Assembly (NCBI RefSeq): GCF_015207665.1
Contig: NZ_JADEWL010000027.1
Coordinates: 1-60,249 of the forward strand
Source of the DNA: Plectonema cf. radiosum LEGE 06105
GTDB lineage: Bacteria > Cyanobacteriota > Cyanobacteriia > Cyanobacteriales > Nostocaceae
Reading direction: 5' to 3'
Length of the DNA: 60,249 nucleotides
The translations under genes were made by a program, and so were the position numbers. Below the pieces are notes generated by a model that was given only the letters and a program-made list of their open reading frames with translations, made no database searches and was not told the origin of the DNA. How positions within the stretch are numbered: position 1 is the stretch's first letter; each line of letters begins with the position of its first letter. Shown one piece after another: positions 1 to 7,489 of the stretch.

Positions 1-15
1 ACTCCGGTGGTACTA

Positions 16-59
16 ACTCCCGTACAGACGTAGCACTGCTACGTCTCTACAACAACTCC
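16..59. repeat. Dispersed palindromic repeat, copy 1 (inverted partner at 1651-1694)
   Basis: These 44 nt reappear as an exact reverse complement at 1651-1694, so the two copies flank the hlyD gene. The core is a near-perfect palindrome, AGACGTAGCA-C-TGCTACGTCT. A 17-bp motif, ACTCCGGTGGTACTAAC, lies just before it (1-17) and, with one change, just after it (55-71). Confidence 0.85.
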
Positions 60-111
60 GGTGGTAGTAACTGGTAACTGATAACTGTTCACTGATAACT
101 GTTCACTGATT

Positions 112-1641
112 ATGCCGCACACACAACACAATTCATCGTCTCTGGCTTACACTCCGCCGTTGCATGAGGAAATTACGGAGATACAACCGTCGTCAGCGGT
201 TGCGGAAGATGCCGAAAACTTACATTATGGTACGGAAGAATTACTCGATGCCTTACCAAAAGTTTGGAGTCGTTCTTTACTCTATGTTTTTGTTGGTATT
301 ATCGCTGTTGCAATACCTTGGTCGATGGTTTCTACTGTTGATGAAACTGGTAGCGCTAGAGGAAGGATAGAACCTTTAGGAACAATCCGTAAATTAGATA
401 GTGTAGCTGGTGGTAAAGTTAGCGCTGTTCAAGTTAAAGAAGGAGATCAAGTCAGAGTCGGACAAATTCTTTTAGAACTAGATAACGATACAGTTAAACC
501 TGAGTTAGAACGGACAAAAGAAAAACTTTCCGGGCTGGAAAATCAGGTATCGCAATTAGAATTACTCAAAAATCAAATCCAGTTGACGCTTAACACTCAA
601 GAGCAACAAAACCAGTCTCAAGCTTTGGAGAAAAAAGCCCAGGTTAATCAAGCTATTCAGGATTTGAATGCCAAAGAAAGTATTTATAATTTGCAAAACT
701 TAGAAAAACAATCATTAGTTAATCAAGCTGAGCAGCAGATTCAAACTGTTCTTAACGAACGCAAATCGGCAGAGGCTCGTTTGGATATAGATAAAAAACA
801 AGTAGAGCGTTATAGCAAACTTTTAACAGATGGTGCAGTCTCTGCTGCCCAAATTGACGGACTCAGAAAGGAACAGCAGGAAAGTAAACGACTTTACGAA
901 AGAACAGAATCGGATATCAAGCAAGCCCAACTGCGTTTAGCTGAAGAAACAAATCGTTATCAGACAACAATGAATCAGTTTAAATCTGATATTGAACAAG
1001 CCAAACTGCGTTTACAAGAACAAACTAGCAGTTATCAAAGTGTAGTTAATGCCGGGAAACTCGCTTTGTTAAGGACTCAAGAACAACTCAAAGACTTACA
1101 AAGACAAATCAATTCCACAAAATCCGAAATCGCTCAAACCAGAAGCGAGATTACTTCCCTCAATATTCAAATGCAACAGCGAATAGTGCGATCGCCAATT
1201 GATGGCATAGTTTTTGAGTTACCTGTATCCAAACCGGGAGAAGTGTTACAACCCGGACAAAGAATCGCCAGAATTGCCCCCGAAAATAGCGGTTTTGTTC
1301 TCAGAGCTACGATGCTAGTCAAAGACACTGGTTTCCTCAAAACAGGAATGCCGGTAAAAGTCAAGTTTGATGCTTACCCTTTCCAAGAATATGGAATTTT
1401 ACCAGGAAAGGTTAGCTGGATTTCTCCAGACTCGAAAGTTGAATCAACAGCCCCTGGTGGTACAGAAACTTATGAATTAAAAATCGCACTTGATAAACCC
1501 TATATCGAAAATGGCGATCGACGTATTCCCTTAACTCCGGGGCAGACAGCACAGGCTGAAGTAATTATTCGTCAGCGACGCTTGATTGATTTTCTTTTAG
1601 ATCCATTCAAGAAATTGCAAAAAGGAGGATTGGAAGTTTAA
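112..1641 (+). CDS. HlyD-family membrane fusion protein of a type I/peptide exporter
   Basis: This is a periplasmic adaptor that would link an inner-membrane ABC transporter to an outer-membrane channel. It has a cytoplasmic N-terminus, one membrane segment at about residues 54-73, and a first lipoyl half at about 100-124 (GGKVSAVQVKEGDQVRVGQI). A long Gln/Glu-rich coiled coil covers about 125-355, followed by the second lipoyl half (RSPIDGIVFELPVSKPGEV) and a beta-barrel ending in a PGQTAQAEV segment. The 509-residue length suits adaptors of this class. No clear Shine-Dalgarno site precedes the ATG, because the upstream bases are repeats. The partner ABC transporter is not in the window and probably lies just upstream. 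The next gene encodes a PpiC-like protein, a pairing I know from cyanobacterial double-glycine peptide exporters. Confidence 0.92.
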   Translation: MPHTQHNSSSLAYTPPLHEEITEIQPSSAVAEDAENLHYGTEELLDALPKVWSRSLLYVFVGIIAVAIPWSMVSTVDETGSARGRIEPLGTIRKLDSVAGGKVSAVQVKEGDQVRVGQILLELDNDTVKPELERTKEKLSGLENQVSQLELLKNQIQLTLNTQEQQNQSQALEKKAQVNQAIQDLNAKESIYNLQNLEKQSLVNQAEQQIQTVLNERKSAEARLDIDKKQVERYSKLLTDGAVSAAQIDGLRKEQQESKRLYERTESDIKQAQLRLAEETNRYQTTMNQFKSDIEQAKLRLQEQTSSYQSVVNAGKLALLRTQEQLKDLQRQINSTKSEIAQTRSEITSLNIQMQQRIVRSPIDGIVFELPVSKPGEVLQPGQRIARIAPENSGFVLRATMLVKDTGFLKTGMPVKVKFDAYPFQEYGILPGKVSWISPDSKVESTAPGGTETYELKIALDKPYIENGDRRIPLTPGQTAQAEVIIRQRRLIDFLLDPFKKLQKGGLEV

Positions 1642-1650
1642 AGAGAGTTA

Positions 1651-1694
1651 GGAGTTGTTGTAGAGACGTAGCAGTGCTACGTCTGTACGGGAGT
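1651..1694. repeat. Dispersed palindromic repeat, copy 2 (inverted relative to 16-59)
   Basis: This is an exact reverse complement of 16-59 over 44 nt, starting 9 nt after the hlyD stop codon. It contains the palindrome AGACGTAGCA-G-TGCTACGTCT and could fold as a hairpin in RNA between hlyD and the next gene. Confidence 0.85.
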
Positions 1695-1770
1695 GAGGAG
1701 TTAGGAGTTATTAATTAAACAATTACCAATTCCCAGCTATCAACCATCAACTAACCACTATTAACCAACT

Positions 1771-2553
1771 ATGTCAAATATTCTATCCATATCACCTACA
1801 GAGGTTATTCATTATCTGAAAATGTCTTGTCAAATTCCTAATGTCATCGAAGGAATAGCGACTCGAAAAATTATTGCTGATACTGCTTCCAAGGAAGGTA
1901 TTACCGTCGAGGAGGATGAATTACAACAAGAAGGAGACAGGCTCAGGTTTGCGAAAAAACTTGTTAAAGCTACTGATACTTGGGCTTGGTTGAAAACTCA
2001 TCATCTTTCTATTGATGAGTTTGAAGAATTAGTCCATCACACCGTGCTTTCTAAAAAGGTGGCACATCATCTGTTTACCGATAAAGTCGAAGCAATATTT
2101 TATCCTAATCAACTCGATTTCGTGAAAGCTGTTACCTATGAAGTCGTTTTTGATGATTATGATTTGGCTTTGGAACTGTTTTACGCTCTCGAAGAAAATG
2201 AATTAACGTTCCCAGAAATTGCTCGTGAGTACATCCCAAATCCAGAGTTACGTCGTGCTTGTGGATATCAAGGAGTTCGACGACGTAAAGATTTTCGTCC
2301 GGAAATTGCCAGTAGTGTTTTTGCTGCTACTCCACCGCAAGTTCTTAAGCCAATTATGACTCCGAAAGGTATTTATCTAATTTGGGTGGAGGAAATTATT
2401 CAACCTGAATTGAATGAGCAGTTACGCGAGCAAATTGTTACCGATTTATTCAATGGTTGGTTAAAACAACAAATCAAACAAAGGTCAATTACAACTTCAT
2501 TTGATTCTAATGTTGAAAATCAAGTATCACCAGATTTAGTCATGCAGGGGTAA
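1771..2553 (+). CDS. PpiC/SurA-like peptidylprolyl isomerase family protein
   Basis: The 260-residue protein has an all-helical SurA-like N-terminal part (about 1-110) and then a parvulin-like region (about 120-225) with the FAATPPQVLKPIMTPKGIYL segment typical of PpiC domains. There is no obvious signal peptide, so it may act in the cytoplasm or be exported with help. The parvulin core is degenerate, and catalytic activity is uncertain. It follows hlyD by 129 bp that contain a palindromic repeat. In cyanobacterial peptide-export clusters such proteins sit beside HlyD and a C39-peptidase ABC transporter, so a role in handling exported precursors is likely but inferred. Confidence 0.8.
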   Translation: MSNILSISPTEVIHYLKMSCQIPNVIEGIATRKIIADTASKEGITVEEDELQQEGDRLRFAKKLVKATDTWAWLKTHHLSIDEFEELVHHTVLSKKVAHHLFTDKVEAIFYPNQLDFVKAVTYEVVFDDYDLALELFYALEENELTFPEIAREYIPNPELRRACGYQGVRRRKDFRPEIASSVFAATPPQVLKPIMTPKGIYLIWVEEIIQPELNEQLREQIVTDLFNGWLKQQIKQRSITTSFDSNVENQVSPDLVMQG

Positions 2554-3146
2554 ATACTTTATATGAATTGGCTGAAAAATCAACGCTCATCATATAGCAA
2601 TTCTGAATAATTTGTGAGAAATTTAGTGAGGAATTTGCGGTTGAAACTGCTGCTACACAAACAAATTTTACCTACGTAAAATTTATGTTTTTTTTAAATC
2701 TAAATTCGGTTTTTATAGTTAAGCTTGATGATAATTTTAGAAGCCAGCTTTTTACGATAAATAACTGTAAACTATAAAGTTAATCATAAGAAGTTGATTT
2801 CTTAATCAATTCTAAATCAAGCTTATATAGCTTATTTTCTTAGAAAACATTAATTAAAGACAGATTACCTAACTCAGATCAAGCAGCTTAATTAGGTTAA
2901 AATATCGAGCAAAAATAACAAATTTTGCTCAATTTTTGCTGTCTACAAATAATAAGTATTATCGAGGTTTTTATATAAGCAAAAATTAGAGATTTTCTTG
3001 AATATACATCAAGAATATTTATCAAAAAACAGGATAAATAAGTTGACTTTTTTGAATTAAGAATATATAGTTATAAATGTAAGCGAAAGAAACAAATTGC
3101 TTACACACATTTCCAGAAAAGATTAATTAATTCCCAGGAGAATCTC
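2554..3146. other. AT-rich intergenic region upstream of a peptide gene
   Basis: About 590 bp without a convincing open reading frame. It is very AT-rich and should hold the promoter of the peptide gene that starts at 3147. No clear operator or hairpin was identified. Confidence 0.6.
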
Positions 3147-3446
3147 ATGAATATTTTTGATTTAAACCACATCGAAGCTGTTGAAGGAACTGAAGTTTTA
3201 GGTGGTGGTTACTATTACTCTCAGCCTGACTTCAAATTTGAAAAGAAAGTAGACACTGATGTAAAGAACAGACTAGATGTCTTTAAAGATGTTTATTCTA
3301 AAGCAGTAGTAAAAGGTAATTTAGCTGATGCTGAAGCTTTTGCTGATGCATATGGTGATGATAGCTTCAGCGAAACCTTGACAGTTACTTATGCTGACAG
3401 CTATAACTCTCAGTCTTACTCTGACTCCAAGTCTGCTGCTAACTAG
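3147..3446 (+). CDS. Small secreted peptide with double-glycine leader
   Basis: The 99-residue product starts with an acidic leader, MNIFDLNHIEAVEGTEVLGG, ending in a Gly-Gly(-Gly) motif at about 19-21. This is the cleavage signature of C39-peptidase ABC exporters. The remainder is rich in Asp, Tyr and Ser and contains AVVKGN at about 52-57. An AGGAG ribosome site at 3136-3140 lies 6 nt before the ATG, which supports the start. I do not recognise the mature peptide family. Location downstream of hlyD suggests it is cargo of that exporter. Confidence 0.75.
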   Translation: MNIFDLNHIEAVEGTEVLGGGYYYSQPDFKFEKKVDTDVKNRLDVFKDVYSKAVVKGNLADAEAFADAYGDDSFSETLTVTYADSYNSQSYSDSKSAAN

Positions 3447-3587
3447 AAAATTGATTTTTGGTTAATAGCATGATTCCAAGTTTGCTATTAACTAGAAAGT
3501 TAATTTTTGAATAATCAAAATTGCTGAAAGCTGTTCGCAACTTTCAGCAATTCAATTGATTGTCTATTGATTTCAAAATGGTGCATC

Positions 3588-3917
3588 ATGAGTAGATTAG
3601 AAATAACTGACCTCAGTTTTTGTCAAACAGAGTTTCTGGATGATAATCAAGTGCAAGGTGGGTTGTTAACTTCTTCAGGAAATCGTTTTTTAAATGCTCT
3701 CTTTTCTCGGCTCCAGCCTTGGGGACAACCCTTACAAAAAGATGGTTACGAAATGCAGGAATTGTACGATCCAGAAACTGATAGTTCTGGAATGATGATG
3801 TTAATGGGAACTGAAAATAGCACCATAGAAAGTGGTGTTGTAAAAGGTAATTTCAGTAACGGTGGTATATATGAGGCATCTTTCGCCAAGGCTAGCTCTG
3901 GTAAACCTCTAGAATAG
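3588..3917 (+). CDS. Small peptide with double-glycine leader
   Basis: I use the ATG at 3588 rather than an upstream in-frame TTG, because the residues from 3588 match a normal leader. The leader MSRLEITDLSFCQTEFLDDN runs into VQGG at about 22-25. The 109-residue product then has a Met-rich stretch and ends with SGVVKGNFSNGG and SFAKASSGK. The VVKGN motif is shared with the preceding peptide. It is most likely another exported peptide of unknown function. Confidence 0.68.
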   Translation: MSRLEITDLSFCQTEFLDDNQVQGGLLTSSGNRFLNALFSRLQPWGQPLQKDGYEMQELYDPETDSSGMMMLMGTENSTIESGVVKGNFSNGGIYEASFAKASSGKPLE

Positions 3918-4048
3918 AGATATAGAAATATTAACCCTTCTCTATAACAGGTTATTATCTGAACAATTTTTAGCTGCAATATTTAGCAGCTAATTTTCTC
4001 TATTTACAAAAAAATAATCAAAAGTCAGATAATTTTAGATAATTAATT

Positions 4049-4240
4049 ATGAGTGAATATCGAGTTATAACCAAAAGAATAGTATCCCCTGATGGTAAAG
4101 TGATTTCCGAAGCGAAAAGTGTAGCGAAAGCATCAGGTGATAATAATACTCAAGTTAGTCAAAGCGTTAGTGTTAACGTTTCTTCTAGCAGCAATTCTAG
4201 TAGTTCTTCATCATCTAGTTCTAGTTCTTCTAAAAGTTGA
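4049..4240 (+). CDS. Small protein with poly-Ser tail
   Basis: The 63-residue product has a conserved-looking head, MSEYRVITKRIVSPDGKVIS, then SVAKASGDNN, a Val/Ser repeat and a tail of almost pure Ser. It has no double-glycine motif and no membrane segment. Its place between the double-glycine peptides and the RTX-like gene, in the same orientation, suggests it belongs to the peptide locus. Function is unknown. Confidence 0.6.
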   Translation: MSEYRVITKRIVSPDGKVISEAKSVAKASGDNNTQVSQSVSVNVSSSSNSSSSSSSSSSSSKS

Positions 4241-4317
4241 GTAGATAAGTACCCGTGCCAACATTTAATTTAACATTTCCTTTGGATAGGGAATAGTCTA
4301 ATTTAATACTTTACCTG

Positions 4318-4426
4318 GCGACTATAAGTCGCGGCTACACAAACCGGCACCCGCCGTAAGGCGGGTTCTAAACTAATTAGTCCACGCAGGTGGACTTTGT
4401 TTTTGTAGTAGCGGTTTAAACCGCCG
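4318..4426. repeat. MITE-like dispersed element made of four palindromes
   Basis: Four hairpins lie in series: GCGACT-ATA-AGTCGC (4318-4332), CCCGCC-GTAA-GGCGGG (4350-4365), AGTCCAC-GCAG-GTGGACT (4379-4396) and the perfect palindrome GCGGTTTAAACCGC (4411-4424). The arms GCGGCTACACAAAC and GTTTTTGTAGTAGC act as imperfect terminal inverted repeats. It resembles small dispersed repeats common in Nostocales genomes. Confidence 0.7.
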
Positions 4427-4504
4427 GATATTATAAGTGTCACAGCACCCTAGAAAATATGCCAGTTGGGTAAGTCCTAATAGTAAAATTAAAAGGAGAA
4501 TTTA

Positions 4505-5833
4505 ATGGCACCTTTAGACTTAAGCACAGTTAAATTTACCAACAAAGCCGATAAAGCTAATTCAGATAATGGAATTTTCAATCCCGCAGGTTCTGATGTT
4601 AAGACATTGCAAGGTGCCGATGAAATTATTGGTAATAACTCTATAAATAGTGGTTTCGGTTTAGAGGTAATTGCAGAAGCTGGGGCAAAAAACGCTGGTG
4701 CTATTTCCGCAGCAGATTTAAGTGATAAAACAAATATTAATATCAGTGGAATTGACAATAAAGGAAGTATTAGTACAAATAAAGGACGTGATATCGTTAG
4801 AGGTACTGCAACAGCAAAAATTGCTGCTGTCGCCCAAACGGTGTCTGAGGCTATAGCTTATGCTGATGACTTAGATACTAATGCCATCGCCGCAACTTTT
4901 GCCAACATTGATATTAATGCGATTGCGAATGGAATAAATAATTCCGGTAAAATTAACACTGGCAAAGGGAATGACAGCGTTGATGCAGAAAACGAAAGTT
5001 CTGTTGCAGCAGTTGCTACAGCCACAGCAGATGCAACAGCTATCGTCAAAGGTATCGCTCAAGCCCCTATGGATGAAAGTCTCACAGCTTTCGCAGCAGC
5101 AATTGCTCAAAGTTTAGCGAATGCAACTATCATTGCCACTGGTTTGAATAACAGTGGAGGTGAACTTTTTACTGCTAAAGGTAAAGACACTATTACTGCA
5201 ACTGCTACTTCTGATTCTGCTACTTTCGCAGAAGCTTCAACTTCCGCTTTCAGTGCTGCTACTCCCGAAAATCAAGCTTTAGCCCTAGCTGTTGCTGAAG
5301 CTGTTGCTAAATCTCAAGACAAGGCGATCGCCATTGATAATAGTAAAGGTATTATTGACACAGGTGAGGGAGCCGATACTATCAGAGCTACTGCTAATGG
5401 TGCTGATAAGGCGATCGCGATCGAAAACACTAATGGCACTATTCAGACAGGTAAGGGAAGCGATACTATACAAGCTGATGCTACGGGGCTTGAATCTTAT
5501 GGTATTTTTGGTGGCACTATTGAAACAGGTGATGGAGCCGATAAAGTAGAAGCCTCTAGTTTTGGTGGTGGTGTGAATATAAATATGGGTGACGGTAAAG
5601 ACTTTGTTGAAGGTTTCGGTAACGCTACAGTAAATGGTGGAAAAGGTTTTGATATTCTTAGTCTTGGTTTTTTGAAGATAGATGACTTTAATATCAGTTT
5701 GGGCGCTAGTAATAACAACGAAGTTAACTTTGAGCGCGATGGGATAATTATGAGTACTCAGAACTTTGAACAATTTAATTTTGGTAATGGAAATACAATT
5801 TTTACCTATGACGAGTTAGTCGCTACTGTGTAA
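4505..5833 (+). CDS. RTX-like repeat protein, probably secreted
   Basis: The 442-residue, Ala- and Asn-rich acidic protein has at least six copies of a unit of the type N-x-G-x-I-x-T-G-x-G-x-D-x-I-x-A (for example GKINTGKGNDSV, GIIDTGEGADTI, GTIQTGKGSDTI, GTIETGDGADKV). These resemble degenerate calcium-binding RTX nonapeptides. Ala-rich spacers separate the units, and the C-terminal 80 residues look globular. There is no signal peptide, which fits type I secretion through a C-terminal signal and the nearby HlyD. An AGGAG at 4494-4498 lies 6 nt before the ATG. Cargo function is unknown. Confidence 0.75.
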   Translation: MAPLDLSTVKFTNKADKANSDNGIFNPAGSDVKTLQGADEIIGNNSINSGFGLEVIAEAGAKNAGAISAADLSDKTNINISGIDNKGSISTNKGRDIVRGTATAKIAAVAQTVSEAIAYADDLDTNAIAATFANIDINAIANGINNSGKINTGKGNDSVDAENESSVAAVATATADATAIVKGIAQAPMDESLTAFAAAIAQSLANATIIATGLNNSGGELFTAKGKDTITATATSDSATFAEASTSAFSAATPENQALALAVAEAVAKSQDKAIAIDNSKGIIDTGEGADTIRATANGADKAIAIENTNGTIQTGKGSDTIQADATGLESYGIFGGTIETGDGADKVEASSFGGGVNINMGDGKDFVEGFGNATVNGGKGFDILSLGFLKIDDFNISLGASNNNEVNFERDGIIMSTQNFEQFNFGNGNTIFTYDELVATV

Positions 5834-5867
5834 ATTACAATTTTTCCGAAAAACGGCTATTAAAAAC

Positions 5868-5949
5868 GGGATCATCCCAATTGTTGAAAAATATTTGGTA
5901 GTGCGAGCAAGATGCTCGCACTACAAAGTTAAAAATTTGGGATACTCCC
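5868..5949. repeat. 82-bp MITE-like hairpin element just upstream of mdnA
   Basis: The ends GGGATCATCCCAA (5868-5880) and TTGGGATACTCCC (5937-5949) are inverted repeats with two mismatches. At the centre is an 11-bp perfect stem, TAGTGCGAGCA / TGCTCGCACTA (5899-5909 and 5913-5923), with the loop AGA. It ends 33 bp before the mdnA start codon. Confidence 0.75.
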
Positions 5950-5982
5950 ATTAAACACAGCAATTTATTTCAGGAGTTACAT

Positions 5983-6342
5983 ATGTCTAATAATGATAAT
6001 TTTGAAAAAAAATCATCTTCTGTACCATTCTTCGCTCGTTATTTAGAAGGACAATTTCTCACAGAGGTGTCAGAAGAAGAAATGGATCAAGTACAAGGAG
6101 GTATTAGATATATATCTCCTCCCAGTGAAGATATAGCATATACTTTAAAATATCCATCTGATAATGAAGATAGTAGCCCCACTCATCCAATAGTTACTAA
6201 CAAACATCGTGATATCGATGATATTGGTTCTGGTGGTGGTTTCACTAAGAAATATCCATCTGATGCTGATGAGGCAATGACGCACAAGTACCCATCAGAC
6301 GGTGATGATGATTTTAGCTTTGATTCCGAGCGTTTGCATTAA
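5983..6342 (+). CDS. mdnA: Microviridin-type (graspetide) precursor with three core repeats
   Basis: The 119-residue precursor has the leader helix PFFARYLEGQ at residues 15-24, the docking motif that recruits the ATP-grasp ligases of this family. A Gly-Gly follows at 39-40. Three core units come after: TLKYPSDNED (54-63), TKKYPSDADE (88-97) and THKYPSDGDDD (100-110). In characterised microviridins Thr-Asp and Ser-Glu ester bonds and one Lys-Glu amide form the cage. Here the Glu at the amide position is Asp in cores 1 and 3, and the Glu at the Ser-ester position is Asp in cores 2 and 3. An AGGAG site precedes the ATG. The two ligase genes follow directly. Products of this family usually inhibit serine proteases. 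Confidence 0.92.
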   Translation: MSNNDNFEKKSSSVPFFARYLEGQFLTEVSEEEMDQVQGGIRYISPPSEDIAYTLKYPSDNEDSSPTHPIVTNKHRDIDDIGSGGGFTKKYPSDADEAMTHKYPSDGDDDFSFDSERLH

Positions 6343-6391
6343 TTCTGCCTTCGCTGCACAAAGGATAATCCAAGCACAATTGAGATATTTC

Positions 6392-7390
6392 ATGTACCCA
6401 TCCCGCGATGTTGTTTTATTAATCACTCACAGTGGTGATTTTTATACAGTAGATAGAGTTGCAGAAGCCTTATCAAAACGAGGTGTACAACCATTTCGTC
6501 TTGATACAGATAAGTTTCCTTTGCAGGTGCAAATGGAGGCGCGTTTGAGCAATTGCCATAGTATTCACAGTTTTAAGTATGGCGATCGCTATATCAACAC
6601 CGAAGAAGTTCAAGCTGTTTGGATGCGTCGTATTTGGCAGCCCCAAATAAGCGAGGATTTAGCTCCACAATTTCAAACTGCCTGCATTAGAGAAGCAATG
6701 GCAGCTTTAAATGCTTTTTGGGATAGTCTTAGGGAAGTACGTTGGGTAGATAATTTACAGCGGATTTTAGCAGCGGAAAACAAGTTGCGTCAATTGCGGG
6801 TGGCTAAGGAAGTTGGCTTGGTTATTCCATTGACTCTTGTTACTAATAACCCCGAAGAGGTGCGGGAGTTTTTCCATGATGTAGGAGGAAAAATGATTGC
6901 TAAACTGTTAACTCCTATTTCTTACAGTATGAAAGGCTCTCCCTTCTTTTTTTATACGAGCCAAGTCAAAGAAGAAGACTTACTAGATATTGAGACACTA
7001 CGTCATAGCCCAATGGTTTTTCAAGAGCAAATACCCAAGTTACGGGAATTGCGGGTAGTGTATGTAGATGGGAGTCTATTTGTTGGAGCTTTAAATGCTT
7101 CTAGTTACGCAGATTCTACGATTGACTGGCGACGCGCTTCTGCAAAAGATTGTACTTGGGAAGTTCATGAATTACCTACGGAAGTCATTTCTCGTATAAA
7201 AGCTTTCATGGCACGTTTTGGGCTAACGTTTGGAGCTTTAGATTTTATTGAGACACCATCGGGAGAATACATATTTCTGGAAGTTAATCCTACCGGAGAA
7301 TGGGGAATGTTAGAACGAGATTTAGACTATCCCATTAGTATCGCGATCGCAAATACATTGCTCGGAGAAACATTAGGAGTTAGGAGTTAG
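6392..7390 (+). CDS. mdnB: Microviridin ATP-grasp ligase, MvdC/MdnB type (amide-forming)
   Basis: The enzyme would use ATP to activate an acidic side chain of the precursor and join it to a Lys, forming the omega-amide. The N-terminus VVLLITHSGDFYTVDRVAEA and the motifs LDTDKFP and WMRRIW are typical of MvdC/MdnB. The ATP-grasp core ends with the metal-binding FLEVNPTGEW segment. I start at ATG 6392 (332 residues). The open frame extends upstream to 6302, but the extra residues do not look like family sequence and would overlap mdnA. It begins 49 bp after mdnA. The last codons (GVRS, stop) are formed by a GGAGTTA heptamer repeat that continues downstream. Confidence 0.9.
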   Translation: MYPSRDVVLLITHSGDFYTVDRVAEALSKRGVQPFRLDTDKFPLQVQMEARLSNCHSIHSFKYGDRYINTEEVQAVWMRRIWQPQISEDLAPQFQTACIREAMAALNAFWDSLREVRWVDNLQRILAAENKLRQLRVAKEVGLVIPLTLVTNNPEEVREFFHDVGGKMIAKLLTPISYSMKGSPFFFYTSQVKEEDLLDIETLRHSPMVFQEQIPKLRELRVVYVDGSLFVGALNASSYADSTIDWRRASAKDCTWEVHELPTEVISRIKAFMARFGLTFGALDFIETPSGEYIFLEVNPTGEWGMLERDLDYPISIAIANTLLGETLGVRS

Positions 7391-7412
7391 GAGTTAGGAG
7401 TTATGAGTTAAG
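7375..7412. repeat. GGAGTTA heptamer tandem repeat (STRR)
   Basis: Four to five consecutive (GGAGTTA) units start inside the 3' end of mdnB and run into the mdnB-mdnC gap. They supply the last codons and the stop of mdnB. This is the STRR class known from heterocyst-forming cyanobacteria. Confidence 0.85.
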
Positions 7413-7489
7413 CTGCACATTAACAGTTGGCAGTTAAAAATATTTTGTTTGCTACTTGATGAATTTTATTATTGAAAATCTAAAATTGA

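Noticed and set aside
5285-5773. Minus-strand frame of 162 codons within the RTX-like gene
   Set aside because: It arises from the repetitive Ala/Gly/Asp codon use of the plus-strand gene; the product is low complexity and lacks a ribosome site.
6302-6391. N-terminal extension of MdnB from ATG 6302
   Set aside because: The extra residues do not match the family start, and the frame would overlap mdnA by 41 bp. ATG 6392 gives the normal N-terminus.
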